Notes under the pieces: model-generated
Databases searched by the model: none
What the model saw: the letters and a program-made list of their open reading frames with translations, nothing else
What the model was told of the DNA's origin: nothing
Source of the DNA: Candidatus Abyssobacteria bacterium SURF_5
Lineage (GTDB): Bacteria > Abyssobacteria > SURF-5
NCBI GenBank assembly: GCA_003598085.1
Contig: QZKU01000055.1
Span: 1 to 28,934 of the forward strand
DNA length: 28,934 nucleotides
Direction of reading: 5' to 3'
Shown: piece after piece, positions 15,932 through 24,628 of the stretch
Layout of the letters: each line of letters opens with the position of its first letter
Numbering within the stretch: position 1 is the stretch's first letter
Made by a program: the position numbers and the translations under genes

Positions 15932-18034
15932 ATGAAACAAAAGATTTTTGCTTTGGCTGTTCCGGTTTTTGTCCTGCTTATGAACACGTCGCCTCTTGCT
16001 CATATGACCGGGTCATCAGCCCAGGCGGCAATCGTCTACGTTGGACCGGGCGAGACGTATGAGGAAATTCAGCCTGCGCTTGACGCCGCAGTCGCCGGCG
16101 ACGAAATCATTGTGCGCGACGGCGTCTATTCCGGGCCGAATAACAGGGATCTTACCTTCGGCGGGAAATCTCTGGCCTTGCGCTCGGAGAGCGGACCCGC
16201 AAACTGCATCATCGACTGTGGTGATTCAGGTCGTGGGTTCTCTTTTGACTCCGGCGAGACTTCGGGATCGACACTCGACGGTTTCACGATCCGTAACGGC
16301 GGCGCTGATTTTGGAGGAGCCATCTATTGCTCCGGCGCCTCGCCAACCATCACCAATTGCATGATCATAAAGAATTCGGCAAGCACTTACGGCGGTGGCA
16401 TCTATTGCGATCACAATGCTTCGCCGGACATCTCAAACTGCACCATCACCGATAACACCGCGCTTCGGGGCGGCGGAATCTATTGTGACAACAACGCCTC
16501 CTTGACCGTCACGAATTGCACCATCAGCCGCAACTCCGGCGCCGATTACGGCAGCGGAATATTCGGCTTTGAGGCGACAATGCTCATCACCGATTGCACC
16601 ATCAGTGAGAATTCCGGAGGCGGAGGCGGCGGCATTCTATATGATTATGCCGCGGGCGCCGTGACCAATTGCATCATTACCGATAACCGCGCCAAACCCG
16701 GGGCCGGAATATATTGCTATAACTCCTCGCCAGATATCATTAACTGCACAATCAGCGGGAACCAGGCTATCGACTACCAGGGCGGCGGCATCTATTGCTC
16801 GGAGAATTCGTCCCCGCTTATCAGCGGCTGCATCATTACCGGCAATACCTCAGATGATTACGGCGGCGGAATCTTGTGCGACCTGAATTGCTCGCCAACG
16901 ATTATCAACTGCATCATCACCGGTAACTGGGCCAACCACTCGGGCGGTGGGATTTACTGCTTGAAGAATTCATCGCCGACAATAACCGGCTGCACCCTCA
17001 CCGAAAATTACAGCAACAATTATGGCGGAGGCATAGCCGCTTACAACAATTCTCATCCGCAGATCACCGGCTGCACGATCACCGGCAATACGGCTGTATT
17101 CTGGGGCGGGGGGATCTTCAGCGACTACAATTCTTCCCCCGCCGTCAGCGGGTGCACGATCAGCGGAAACACCGCGGGCTGGTCCGGCGGCGGCATTTTC
17201 TGCCGCGAATCCGCTCCCGTTATCACCAACTGCACCATCACCGCCAACTCGGCCACCACGTATCACGGCGGCGGAATCTGTTGTTATACGGACGCCGCTC
17301 CCTTAATGATGAATTCGACATTCAGCAACAATACCGCTTCTTTCGGCGGCGGCATGTATTGCCGCGATTCCGCTTCGCCCGTTGTCGCCAACACCATTTT
17401 CTGGAACGATTCAGCGACAACCGGGGCAGAGATATGTCTTTCTCAGCTCTCCACTCTCACGATCAGCTACAGCGACGTGAATGGCGGACAATCGGCGACG
17501 CATGCCGATCCGGATTGTACTCTGAATTGGGGCGACGGCAACATCGACGCCGATCCCGTATTTGCCGGATTGGATGATTACCACCTCACTGCGGACTCGC
17601 CCTGCATCGACGCCGGAACGGCTGCGGGGGCGCCCGCCATCGACATCGATGGCCACTCGCGCCCGCAGGATCAAGGCTACGATATAGGATCGGATGAGCT
17701 TTTGAATTTGCCGCTTTCCCTTATACATCTGCTGGGGCCCGCTGATCTTCAGCCACTGGCAGCTCCGCCAATCTTCAGATGGAGCGCCGACGGCGGCGTC
17801 AACAATGGTTACGCGGTCGACGCGAGCGCGACCTCGGATTTCGCCAAAACATGGTCAACATATGAAAACATGGGCCTGATCATCTCCGAAACAAGCTGGA
17901 CGATGCCGCTCTCCGTCTGGAACAGGATTCCCTCAGGCAGCCAGGTCTACTGGCGCGTGCGCGGCGCCGACCAATCCATCAAGCCGCTCAGCGTCGTCAC
18001 CAGCGAAGAGGTGTGGTCGTTCTTTAAAGAGTAA
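15932..18034 (+). CDS. exported right-handed parallel beta-helix repeat protein
   Basis: A 700-residue secreted or surface protein. It has a signal peptide (about 1-33, cleavage near AQA/AIV). Residues about 40-105 are the usual beta-helix entry (GPGETYEEIQPALDAAVAGD). From about 115 to 510 there are some thirteen turns of roughly 30 residues with the pattern GGGIYC...SPTITNCTITGN, the stacked coils of a parallel beta-helix as in pectate-lyase-like, NosD and polymorphic outer-membrane proteins. A region of about 565-700 looks like a fibronectin-type module (PPIFRWSADGG, VYWRVRGAD). No catalytic residues, sorting signal or anchor are evident. It could be a carbohydrate-active enzyme or an adhesive surface protein; the neighbouring GH127 gene makes polysaccharide contact plausible but does not prove it. 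A strong terminator follows. Confidence 0.85.
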   Translation: MKQKIFALAVPVFVLLMNTSPLAHMTGSSAQAAIVYVGPGETYEEIQPALDAAVAGDEIIVRDGVYSGPNNRDLTFGGKSLALRSESGPANCIIDCGDSGRGFSFDSGETSGSTLDGFTIRNGGADFGGAIYCSGASPTITNCMIIKNSASTYGGGIYCDHNASPDISNCTITDNTALRGGGIYCDNNASLTVTNCTISRNSGADYGSGIFGFEATMLITDCTISENSGGGGGGILYDYAAGAVTNCIITDNRAKPGAGIYCYNSSPDIINCTISGNQAIDYQGGGIYCSENSSPLISGCIITGNTSDDYGGGILCDLNCSPTIINCIITGNWANHSGGGIYCLKNSSPTITGCTLTENYSNNYGGGIAAYNNSHPQITGCTITGNTAVFWGGGIFSDYNSSPAVSGCTISGNTAGWSGGGIFCRESAPVITNCTITANSATTYHGGGICCYTDAAPLMMNSTFSNNTASFGGGMYCRDSASPVVANTIFWNDSATTGAEICLSQLSTLTISYSDVNGGQSATHADPDCTLNWGDGNIDADPVFAGLDDYHLTADSPCIDAGTAAGAPAIDIDGHSRPQDQGYDIGSDELLNLPLSLIHLLGPADLQPLAAPPIFRWSADGGVNNGYAVDASATSDFAKTWSTYENMGLIISETSWTMPLSVWNRIPSGSQVYWRVRGADQSIKPLSVVTSEEVWSFFKE

Positions 18035-18067
18035 CCGCAAAGAGTAACCGCTCGTAAAATCTCCCCC

Positions 18068-18104
18068 GAAACCACCCGCAGGCAAAGCGGGTGGTTTCTT
18101 TTTT
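18068..18104 (+). terminator. rho-independent terminator after the beta-helix gene
   Basis: A perfect 12-bp stem, GAAACCACCCGC with GCGGGTGGTTTC, closes a 7-base loop and is followed by TTTTTT. It ends the beta-helix transcript 34 bases after its stop codon. Confidence 0.93.
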
Positions 18105-18127
18105 GCACTCGGGATTCCTGGTTCTTC

Positions 18128-18157
18128 TTGAATGTGGTTGCGTCAATGAAGTATGAT
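18128..18157 (+). promoter_or_regulatory. candidate promoter for the dehydrogenase-GH127 pair
   Basis: TTGAAT and TATGAT are separated by 18 bases, about 50 bases upstream of the ATG at 18208 and just after the terminator. Both boxes are imperfect, so this is tentative. Confidence 0.4.
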
Positions 18158-18207
18158 TTCCTTCAATACGTTTCCTTTGGCTTGATCAGGTTACGGGGGG
18201 AAGCTAC

Positions 18208-19041
18208 ATGGGATTCTTTACCGAAAAAATAGCGTTAATTACGGGCGGAGCTTCCGGAATCGGGCGCGCTGTTGCAACTGAGCTTGCCCGCCAAGGAGCA
18301 GTCGTTGTTCTTGCCGATGTAAACGAGCGCTTGCTGGAGGAAGCGGTTGAATCAATAAGGCGGGCAGGCTTTCGGGCGGAGAGCTTCCGCCTCGATGTTG
18401 CCGATCCCGAAGCCTTTCAGGCCCTCGTTGCCAGCGTCCGGGAAAAGCACGGCCGCCTTGATTATCTCTTCAACAACGCCGGCATCGCGGTAGTGGGCGA
18501 GACTCGCTCATTTTCGTACGAGGACTGGCGCTCGGTCATCGATGTCGACCTCTACGGCGTGGTCAATGGAGTTGCCGCGGCGTATCCGCTCATGGTGAAG
18601 CAGGGTTTTGGACACATCGTTAATACGGCGTCCCTCGCCGGATTGGTCCCCGTGCCCGGCGAGATTTCCTATACGGCAAGCAAGTACGGTGTCGTCGGCC
18701 TTTCGCACGTGCTCAGGCAGGAGGGCGACGGTTACGGCGTGAAGGTGAGCGTGGTGTGCCCCGGTTTTATTGAGACGCCTATTCTCTATAATTCGAAAAT
18801 CGTCGGACTTGATCGAGAAAAAGTCCTCGAGAAAATCCCCGAAACTATGCCGGCCGACGTATGTGCGCGCGCTATTCTCAACGGTGTCGAGCGGAATCAA
18901 GCCACAATCGTAATAACCCGCATGGCAAAAATTCTTTGGATGCTGCACCGGATCAGCCCCTCGCTTATGATGTGGCTGGGGAAACGGTTCGCGAGAGATG
19001 TCCGCAACCTCGCTCGTCCCGCTGCGGCACCGCAAATCTAG
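18208..19041 (+). CDS. short-chain dehydrogenase/reductase
   Basis: A 277-residue classical SDR that would oxidise or reduce an alcohol/carbonyl with NAD(P). The Rossmann loop is TGGASGIG (about 12-19), followed by the acidic VLADV strand ending that favours NAD(H), the NNAG motif near residue 90, a catalytic serine in VNTASLAG, and Y155-x3-K159. The C-terminal tail (about 240-277, MLHRISPSLMMWLGKRF) is amphipathic and may touch membrane, as in several SDRs acting on lipids or steroids. The substrate is unknown. A GGGGGAAG site precedes the ATG. The GH127 gene begins 10 bases after its stop, so the two are probably co-transcribed, although a metabolic link between them is not obvious. Confidence 0.9.
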   Translation: MGFFTEKIALITGGASGIGRAVATELARQGAVVVLADVNERLLEEAVESIRRAGFRAESFRLDVADPEAFQALVASVREKHGRLDYLFNNAGIAVVGETRSFSYEDWRSVIDVDLYGVVNGVAAAYPLMVKQGFGHIVNTASLAGLVPVPGEISYTASKYGVVGLSHVLRQEGDGYGVKVSVVCPGFIETPILYNSKIVGLDREKVLEKIPETMPADVCARAILNGVERNQATIVITRMAKILWMLHRISPSLMMWLGKRFARDVRNLARPAAAPQI

Positions 19042-19051
19042 CTGAACGATC

Positions 19052-20953
19052 ATGAAATCAGATATTGCCGGCGGTCTCGTGACCAAAGTATTCAGCCCCC
19101 TGCCGCTCGGGCAGATTCGCCCTGCCGGTTGGCTCCTGAATCAGCTTGAAATCCAGGCCCGGGGCCTGAGCGGACACCTTGATGACTTCTGGCCCGATGT
19201 CTCCGATAGTCAGTGGATAGGCGGGAAGGCCGAGGGCTGGGAGCGCGGTCCATATTGGCTCGATGGAATCGTGCCGCTCGCGTTTCTGCTGGATGACGAA
19301 AGGCTTAAACGAAAGGTTCATTTCTGGGTCGATCGCATCCTTAATCTCCAACATGAGGATGGCTGGCTCGGACCGATACAGGATGTGATGTATGGCTACA
19401 GGTATGATCCCTGGCCCGCATTCATCGTGCTGAAGGCGCTGGCGCAGTACCACGAGGCAACGGGCGACCAGCGCGCGATGCGTTCAATGGGAAGCTTTCT
19501 CAGGCGACTCGATGCCGTCCTCGATGAGACGCCGCTTCAAATGTGGGCACAGGTTCGCTGGGCAGATCTCGTTTTAAGCATTCACTGGCTCTACGAGCGC
19601 ACCCGGGAACAATGGCTGCTCGGGCTCGCCACAAAAGCGTTCGAGCAAGGATTCGACTGGCGAAAGAATTTCTCCGAATTCGCCTTCAAAGAGAAAACGA
19701 ATGTTGAAGAAAGCATGGCAAATGGAGCGTTTCTCGCCACGCACGTCGTGAATAACGCGATGGGAATCAAGCAGCCCGGTGTGTGGTACCGGCAATCGCG
19801 CGATCCCGTCGATCGCGATGCCGTATGGAACATTATTCATATGCTGGATGTCTATCATGGACAGGCGACCGGCGTATTCACGGGCGACGAACATCTGGCC
19901 GGCCTGAATCCGTCACAGGGAACTGAACTGTGCGCGGTTGTCGAGTACATGTTTTCGCTGGAAACGCTGCTGCCGATTCTCGGCGATCCAAGGCTTGCCG
20001 ACCGGCTCGAACGGATCGCCTTCAATGCGTTGCCCGCCGCCTTCACGCCAGATATGTGGGCGCATCAGTATATTCAGCAAGCAAACCAGGTCATCTGCAA
20101 AATCTCGGAGGAACGTATCTACACGGACAATCGGGAAGACGCAAACATTTTTGGGCTCGAACCCAACTACGGCTGTTGTACCGCCAACATGCACCAGGGC
20201 TGGCCGAAATTCTGCTCGCATCTCTGGATGGCGACGCTGGATGATGGGCTTGCTGCTATATGTTATGCCCCATGCACCGTTCGCACTGAACTGAGGGGGG
20301 CGCCGGTTCGGATCGAGGTGCAGGCCAACTATCCGTTTGCAGACGAGATACGAATTGCTGTTCACGCCGATCAATCTCTGAAGTTTCCGCTGAGCCTGCG
20401 GATACCCGCCTGGGCGGATGCGGCGGAAATTCAGGTTGACCACCAGATTTTCACATCTTCAAGCGGAGGCACGTTCTTTACTCTCGAACGTCTTTGGAAG
20501 GAAAACACGGAAATCCTCGTGCGCCTTCCGATGCGGGCGCGCGCACAGAATCGATACAATGAAGCGATTTCAATCGAGCGCGGGCCGCTGGTATACTCGC
20601 TGAATATCGGCGGCGACTGGAAACAGATCGGAGGGCAGACCCCTCATGCTGATTGGGAAGTTTATCCGGCTACCTCATGGAATTATGCGCTTGATGTCGA
20701 TAAGAACCGCCTCGAAGCATCGATCGCATTCGAGGCGTCTCCGCCCGGCAATTGTCCCTTTTCACCTGAGGGAGCGCCCGTGCGCGCTCACGTAAAAGGA
20801 AGACAAGTGCGCGATTGGACGCTCGAAAAAAACGCGGCGGCTCGCCCGCCCCTCGGCCCTGTTTTATCTTCGGCGCCTGAAGAAATTCTCGAGCTGATCC
20901 CCTACGGCTGCACAAATCTCCGCCTCACAGAATTTCCGATTCTGAAAAGATAA
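19052..20953 (+). CDS. GH127-family (DUF1680) beta-L-arabinofuranosidase-like glycosidase
   Basis: A 633-residue glycoside hydrolase of the DUF1680/GH127 group, whose characterised members release beta-L-arabinofuranose with a cysteine nucleophile held by zinc. The catalytic set of Bifidobacterium HypBA1 (E338, C340, C417, C418) is matched here by E292 and C294 in TELCAVVEYM and C375-C376 in NYGCCTANMHQGW. The N-terminal PLPLGQIRPAGWLLNQL and ERGPYWLDG segments are typical of the (alpha/alpha)6 barrel, and beta-sandwich domains fill about 420-633. There is no signal peptide, so it acts in the cytoplasm on imported oligosaccharides. The ATG, 10 bases after the dehydrogenase stop, has a weak ribosome binding site, consistent with translational coupling. 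The exact sugar specificity in this broad family is uncertain. Confidence 0.88.
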   Translation: MKSDIAGGLVTKVFSPLPLGQIRPAGWLLNQLEIQARGLSGHLDDFWPDVSDSQWIGGKAEGWERGPYWLDGIVPLAFLLDDERLKRKVHFWVDRILNLQHEDGWLGPIQDVMYGYRYDPWPAFIVLKALAQYHEATGDQRAMRSMGSFLRRLDAVLDETPLQMWAQVRWADLVLSIHWLYERTREQWLLGLATKAFEQGFDWRKNFSEFAFKEKTNVEESMANGAFLATHVVNNAMGIKQPGVWYRQSRDPVDRDAVWNIIHMLDVYHGQATGVFTGDEHLAGLNPSQGTELCAVVEYMFSLETLLPILGDPRLADRLERIAFNALPAAFTPDMWAHQYIQQANQVICKISEERIYTDNREDANIFGLEPNYGCCTANMHQGWPKFCSHLWMATLDDGLAAICYAPCTVRTELRGAPVRIEVQANYPFADEIRIAVHADQSLKFPLSLRIPAWADAAEIQVDHQIFTSSSGGTFFTLERLWKENTEILVRLPMRARAQNRYNEAISIERGPLVYSLNIGGDWKQIGGQTPHADWEVYPATSWNYALDVDKNRLEASIAFEASPPGNCPFSPEGAPVRAHVKGRQVRDWTLEKNAAARPPLGPVLSSAPEEILELIPYGCTNLRLTEFPILKR

Positions 20954-20988
20954 CTTGGTGCGCGCTGCTGTATCTGCGATGCCGCGTC

Positions 20989-21031
20989 AAAAAAAATATC
21001 CCCCGCCCAAAACCACCTGTTTGGACGGGGG
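20989..21031 (-). terminator. rho-independent terminator of the tRNA operon
   Basis: On the minus strand CCCCCGTCCAAA pairs with TTTGGGCGGGGG (12 pairs including one G-U) around an 8-base loop, followed by ATATTTTTTTT. It lies about 10 bases after tRNA-Glu. The same stem on the plus strand lacks a following T-run, so it is not the terminator of the GH127 gene. Confidence 0.93.
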
Positions 21032-21041
21032 AAACCGCTTG

Positions 21042-21114
21042 CGTCCCCAAGGGGAGTCGAACCCCTGTTGCCGGCGTGAAAGGCCGGAGTCCTGGGCCAC
21101 TAGACGATGGGGAC
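21042..21114 (-). tRNA. tRNA-Glu (anticodon TTC)
   Basis: A 73-base cloverleaf. The acceptor stem is GTCCCCA/TGGGGAC, the anticodon stem CCGGC/GCCGG with loop CTTTCAC giving anticodon TTC, and the T arm AGGGG-TTCGACT-CCCCT. The discriminator base is G, as usual for tRNA-Glu. The 3' CCA is not encoded (the next bases are CAA). It is the second gene of the pair, 4 bases after tRNA-Lys. Confidence 0.96.
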
Positions 21115-21118
21115 AGAA

Positions 21119-21194
21119 TGGTGAGTGGGGAGGGATTCGAACCCTCGACCACCGGCTTAAAAGGCCGATGCTCTGCCAACTGAGCTACCCACCC
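21119..21194 (-). tRNA. tRNA-Lys (anticodon TTT)
   Basis: A 76-base gene with CCA encoded. The acceptor stem is GGGTGGG/CCCACTC (one G-T pair), the D arm TAGCTCAGTTGGCAGAGC, the anticodon stem TCGGC/GCCGG with loop CTTTTAA giving anticodon TTT, and the T arm GAGGG-TTCGAAT-CCCTC, with discriminator A. It is first in the pair and separated from tRNA-Glu by 4 bases, so both mature from one transcript. Unlike it, the tRNA-Glu gene lacks an encoded CCA. Confidence 0.96.
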
Positions 21195-21231
21195 ATCGCT
21201 CCGCATCGGCACTCATCCCGAATGCGCCTTC

Positions 21232-21265
21232 AAAAAAAATGAGCCTTGGAAAATGCGCAAGGCTC
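21232..21265 (-). terminator. terminator-like hairpin in the tRNA leader
   Basis: On the minus strand GAGCCTTG pairs perfectly with CAAGGCTC around a 9-base loop and is followed by A and eight T residues. It sits about 15 bases after the predicted start of transcription and before tRNA-Lys, so it could end most transcripts early or act as an attenuator. No other minus-strand gene upstream needs a terminator here. Confidence 0.65.
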
Positions 21266-21284
21266 CTTCATCTGCCTTTCTATA

Positions 21285-21312
21285 ATTATACATATTAATC
21301 CTGCTTTGTCAA
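21285..21312 (-). promoter_or_regulatory. consensus sigma-70 promoter of the tRNA operon
   Basis: TTGACA and TATAAT, both perfect matches to consensus, are separated by 16 bases on the minus strand. The predicted start is near 21278, about 85 bases upstream of tRNA-Lys. This is the strongest-looking promoter in the window, as expected for stable RNA genes. Confidence 0.85.
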
Positions 21313-21429
21313 ATGCTTCGCTTTCATCCGCCCCCCGGATTGAACTCGTCTGCAGGATTCTGCCACGGAAGATTCTCAAAGGCACACCCTCCTCCGCTCC
21401 CGGCCGACAGCCGGCATCAGAAAAGAATC

Positions 21430-21438
21430 TGATATACT
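21430..21438 (+). promoter_or_regulatory. extended -10 promoter for the small lipoprotein
   Basis: TGATATACT is an extended -10 element (TGn followed by TATACT) lying about 40 bases upstream of the ATG at 21481. No good -35 is visible, which extended -10 promoters can do without. Confidence 0.45.
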
Positions 21439-21480
21439 GTATGCACTGACCGAAGAGATGAAGAAAGGGAAAACGAATTT

Positions 21481-21636
21481 ATGCGGCTCTTACCGTTCTG
21501 TATCTCCATCCTGTGCCTCTTCACCGGCTGCGCAACATCTGCCCTCGCCCCTCCTCAGGCGGAATCCGATTCCGGCCTGGTTGAAGAAATCAAAGTCGGT
21601 GGCGAAATCCAGATTCGAACGCAGCATCAAAATTAG
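21481..21636 (+). CDS. small predicted lipoprotein, 51 residues
   Basis: A short gene, easily missed, encoding a 51-residue precursor. The first 17 residues are a lipoprotein signal peptide: MRLLPFCISILC, then a lipobox LFTGC with the modified cysteine at position 17. The mature peptide is only about 35 residues, polar and acidic in the middle (PPQAESDSGLVEEIKVGGEI), and has no recognised domain. An AAAGGG ribosome binding site lies 9 bases before the ATG and an extended -10 promoter lies further upstream. The frame ends in TAG. It might be an entericidin-like or other small envelope lipoprotein, or the remains of a longer gene. The prediction rests on the signal peptide and the start context. 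Confidence 0.6.
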   Translation: MRLLPFCISILCLFTGCATSALAPPQAESDSGLVEEIKVGGEIQIRTQHQN

Positions 21637-21783
21637 ACTTGCGGCTTTTCTGGTTCTTATTGGTAAAAATTGTGCCTCTTGTATTATAATAAGTAGTGAG
21701 GCCCGCATCGAGCGCCCTGAAAAAACAGTTGGAATCAGTTGGAAATCATTCATATATATCTGCTTCTGATAGAGTTGTAATAA

Positions 21784-21812
21784 TTGACTTATTTTTTTGT
21801 TTGTGACATAAT
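21784..21812 (+). promoter_or_regulatory. sigma-70 promoter of the gap-pgk operon
   Basis: TTGACT and CATAAT are separated by 17 bases in a very AT-rich stretch that includes a T-rich spacer. Transcription should start near 21819, giving a leader of about 40 bases with a GAAGGAGAG ribosome binding site before the ATG at 21860. Confidence 0.65.
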
Positions 21813-21835
21813 AATTTTTTATGGGCTGAGAATAA

Positions 21836-22858
<1,023 letters not shown>

Positions 22859-22971
22859 CGAACTGTTGACCTGGACCAAATCGGAGACTCACTTGTTTCC
22901 CGAGTCGTTTTCACAAGTTCGGCTACTCCACCACAGGCCGCTGAGCCAACGGATTCGCAGAGGAAACCTTC

Positions 22972-24153
22972 ATGAATAAGCTATCAGTCGAAGATGTAGC
23001 ATTGGATGGGAAGCGCGCGTTCGTCAGGGTCGATTTCAATGTTCCTCTCGATGACGGAAAAGTTGCCGATGATACCAGGATCTCGGCCGCGTTGCCGACC
23101 ATACGCTATATGGTCGAACGCGGCGCCAAAGTGATTCTGGCGTCGCACCTTGGCCGCCCGAAAGGAAAAATCGTCGACAAGTACCGGATGGATCCTGTGG
23201 CGCATCGTCTGGGCGAACTCCTCGGGAAACCGGTTCGAAAACTCGATGACTGCGTCGGCGACAAGATCGAAAAAGCTGTCAACGAGATGAAGCCGGGTGA
23301 AGTCGTCCTGCTGGAGAACCTGCGTTTCCACCCGCAGGAAGAGGCAAATGACGAGCAGTTCTCGAAGAGACTGGCCGCGCTCGCCGATGTATATATCAAT
23401 GACGCATTCGGAACGGCTCACCGCGCTCATGCTTCCACCGAAGGCATCACCCGATTCGTCAAGCAGTCGGCTGCCGGATTCCTGATGGCCAAGGAAATCG
23501 AATATTTCTCGAGGGTCCTTTCACGACCGGTCAGACCGTTTGTTACCGTTCTCGGCGGCGCGAAAGTATCCGACAAGATCGATGCGATAAATAATCTGCT
23601 CGATAAAGCCGACATCTTTCTTGTGGGCGGTGGGATGGCCTATACGTTCCTGCATGAAAACGGCGTGAAAATCGGCGATTCCTTGTTCGAACCGGATAAG
23701 ACCGACGTCGCTCGCGAGGTGATGCAAAAGGCGCAAAGACTGAAAAAACAGTTCCTGCTGCCGGTCGACCACGTTATCGGCGACACGCTAAGCGAAAATG
23801 CAAAAGTAAGAACAGTGCAAAAGGATATTCCCGACGGATGGAAAGGGCTCGATATCGGCCCGAAAACGATTACCCTGTTTTCAGACACCCTGCGGGATGC
23901 AAAAACAATTGTCTGGAACGGCCCTCTCGGCGCGTTCGAGATTTCGCTCTTTGCGGAAGGAACCAGAAAAATAGCGGAAGCAATCGCGCAATCAGGCGCG
24001 ATATCGGTAATCGGAGGTGGTGATACCGCCGCGGCCGTGACGCAATTCGGATTGGCCGGCAAGATGTCGCACATCTCGACCGGCGGCGGCGCTTCACTTG
24101 AAATGCTTGAAGGGAAGACACTTCCCGGTATTGATGCTCTGACTGACAAGTAA
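22972..24153 (+). CDS. pgk: phosphoglycerate kinase
   Basis: A complete 393-residue PGK that transfers phosphate from 1,3-bisphosphoglycerate to ADP. The N-terminal substrate-binding signature RVDFNVPLDDG (about 19-29), SHLGRPKGK (about 60-68), LLENLRFHPQEE, NDAFGTAHRAHAS and VLGGAKVSDKI are present, as is the C-terminal nucleotide site VWNGPLGAFE and the hinge IGGGDTAAA followed by STGGGASLE. An AGAGGAAA site precedes the ATG. The gene follows gap, but triosephosphate isomerase, often next, is replaced by rpsO. Most likely it shares the gap transcript. Confidence 0.97.
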   Translation: MNKLSVEDVALDGKRAFVRVDFNVPLDDGKVADDTRISAALPTIRYMVERGAKVILASHLGRPKGKIVDKYRMDPVAHRLGELLGKPVRKLDDCVGDKIEKAVNEMKPGEVVLLENLRFHPQEEANDEQFSKRLAALADVYINDAFGTAHRAHASTEGITRFVKQSAAGFLMAKEIEYFSRVLSRPVRPFVTVLGGAKVSDKIDAINNLLDKADIFLVGGGMAYTFLHENGVKIGDSLFEPDKTDVAREVMQKAQRLKKQFLLPVDHVIGDTLSENAKVRTVQKDIPDGWKGLDIGPKTITLFSDTLRDAKTIVWNGPLGAFEISLFAEGTRKIAEAIAQSGAISVIGGGDTAAAVTQFGLAGKMSHISTGGGASLEMLEGKTLPGIDALTDK

Positions 24154-24247
24154 CCGCAGTTGAGCCTCGGAACCATTTGCTCGGTTGGCGATACTCCGAC
24201 GCCTACTGGGGAATGGGGATTCACCATCAAAAGGAGGACACTTCTGT

Positions 24248-24517
24248 ATGACTATGAACAAGGAAGAAAAAAACCGCCTCATCAAGAAACACCAGGTACA
24301 CGAAGGAGACACCGGCTCGGCCGAAGTGCAGGTCGCCCTCCTCACGGAACGTATCAACGGGCTGACCGGCCATTTCGAGAAACATAAGAAGGACCACCAT
24401 TCCCGCCGGGGACTGCTCAAGATGGTCGGGCGCAGACGAAGCCTGCTGGATTATCTGAGAAAGAAAGATGTCGAGCGCTATCGCAAACTGGTCGACGAAC
24501 TGAAACTGAGAAGATAA
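24248..24517 (+). CDS. rpsO: 30S ribosomal protein S15
   Basis: An 89-residue S15, exactly the usual length, that binds the three-way junction of 16S rRNA early in small-subunit assembly. Signatures are [20 protein letters not shown], the [16 protein letters not shown] core and [12 protein letters not shown]-like [14 protein letters not shown], ending LRR. The start is the ATG at 24248, 10 bases after AAGGAGG; the frame is open further upstream but that extension is not part of the family. The 94-base gap to pgk could hold a translational operator, since S15 usually regulates its own mRNA. The pnp gene follows. Confidence 0.96.
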   Translation: MTMNKEEKNRLIKKHQVHEGDTGSAEVQVALLTERINGLTGHFEKHKKDHHSRRGLLKMVGRRRSLLDYLRKKDVERYRKLVDELKLRR

Positions 24518-24558
24518 TGACCTTTTCCCGCGTCCTCAAGACACCCGGGAGGCAACTC

Positions 24559-24584
24559 GCGCCCGTTGCTCGACGCAACGGCGC
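24559..24584 (+). promoter_or_regulatory. rpsO-pnp intergenic hairpin
   Basis: GCG, a bulged C, and CCGTTGC pair with GCAACGG and CGC around a 5-base loop, giving ten pairs. No T-run follows, so it is not a simple terminator. In E. coli the same interval carries an RNase III site through which pnp is autoregulated; a similar processing role here is an inference from position. Confidence 0.55.
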
Positions 24585-24628
24585 CGATTTCACATAAATG
24601 TGCCTAATACAAATTGGAGAAAGTTGGA

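Noticed and set aside
16300-17400. Regular repeats resembling a CRISPR array
   Set aside because: The periodicity is in frame, the units vary at synonymous and variable positions, and the protein is a parallel beta-helix.
20955-21242. Open frames on both strands across the tRNA genes
   Set aside because: They cover two complete cloverleaf tRNAs and a terminator; database entries of this kind are spurious.
24614-24628. TTG start giving pnp five extra residues
   Set aside because: The TTG overlaps the Shine-Dalgarno that serves the ATG at 24629, and the family normally starts near the latter.
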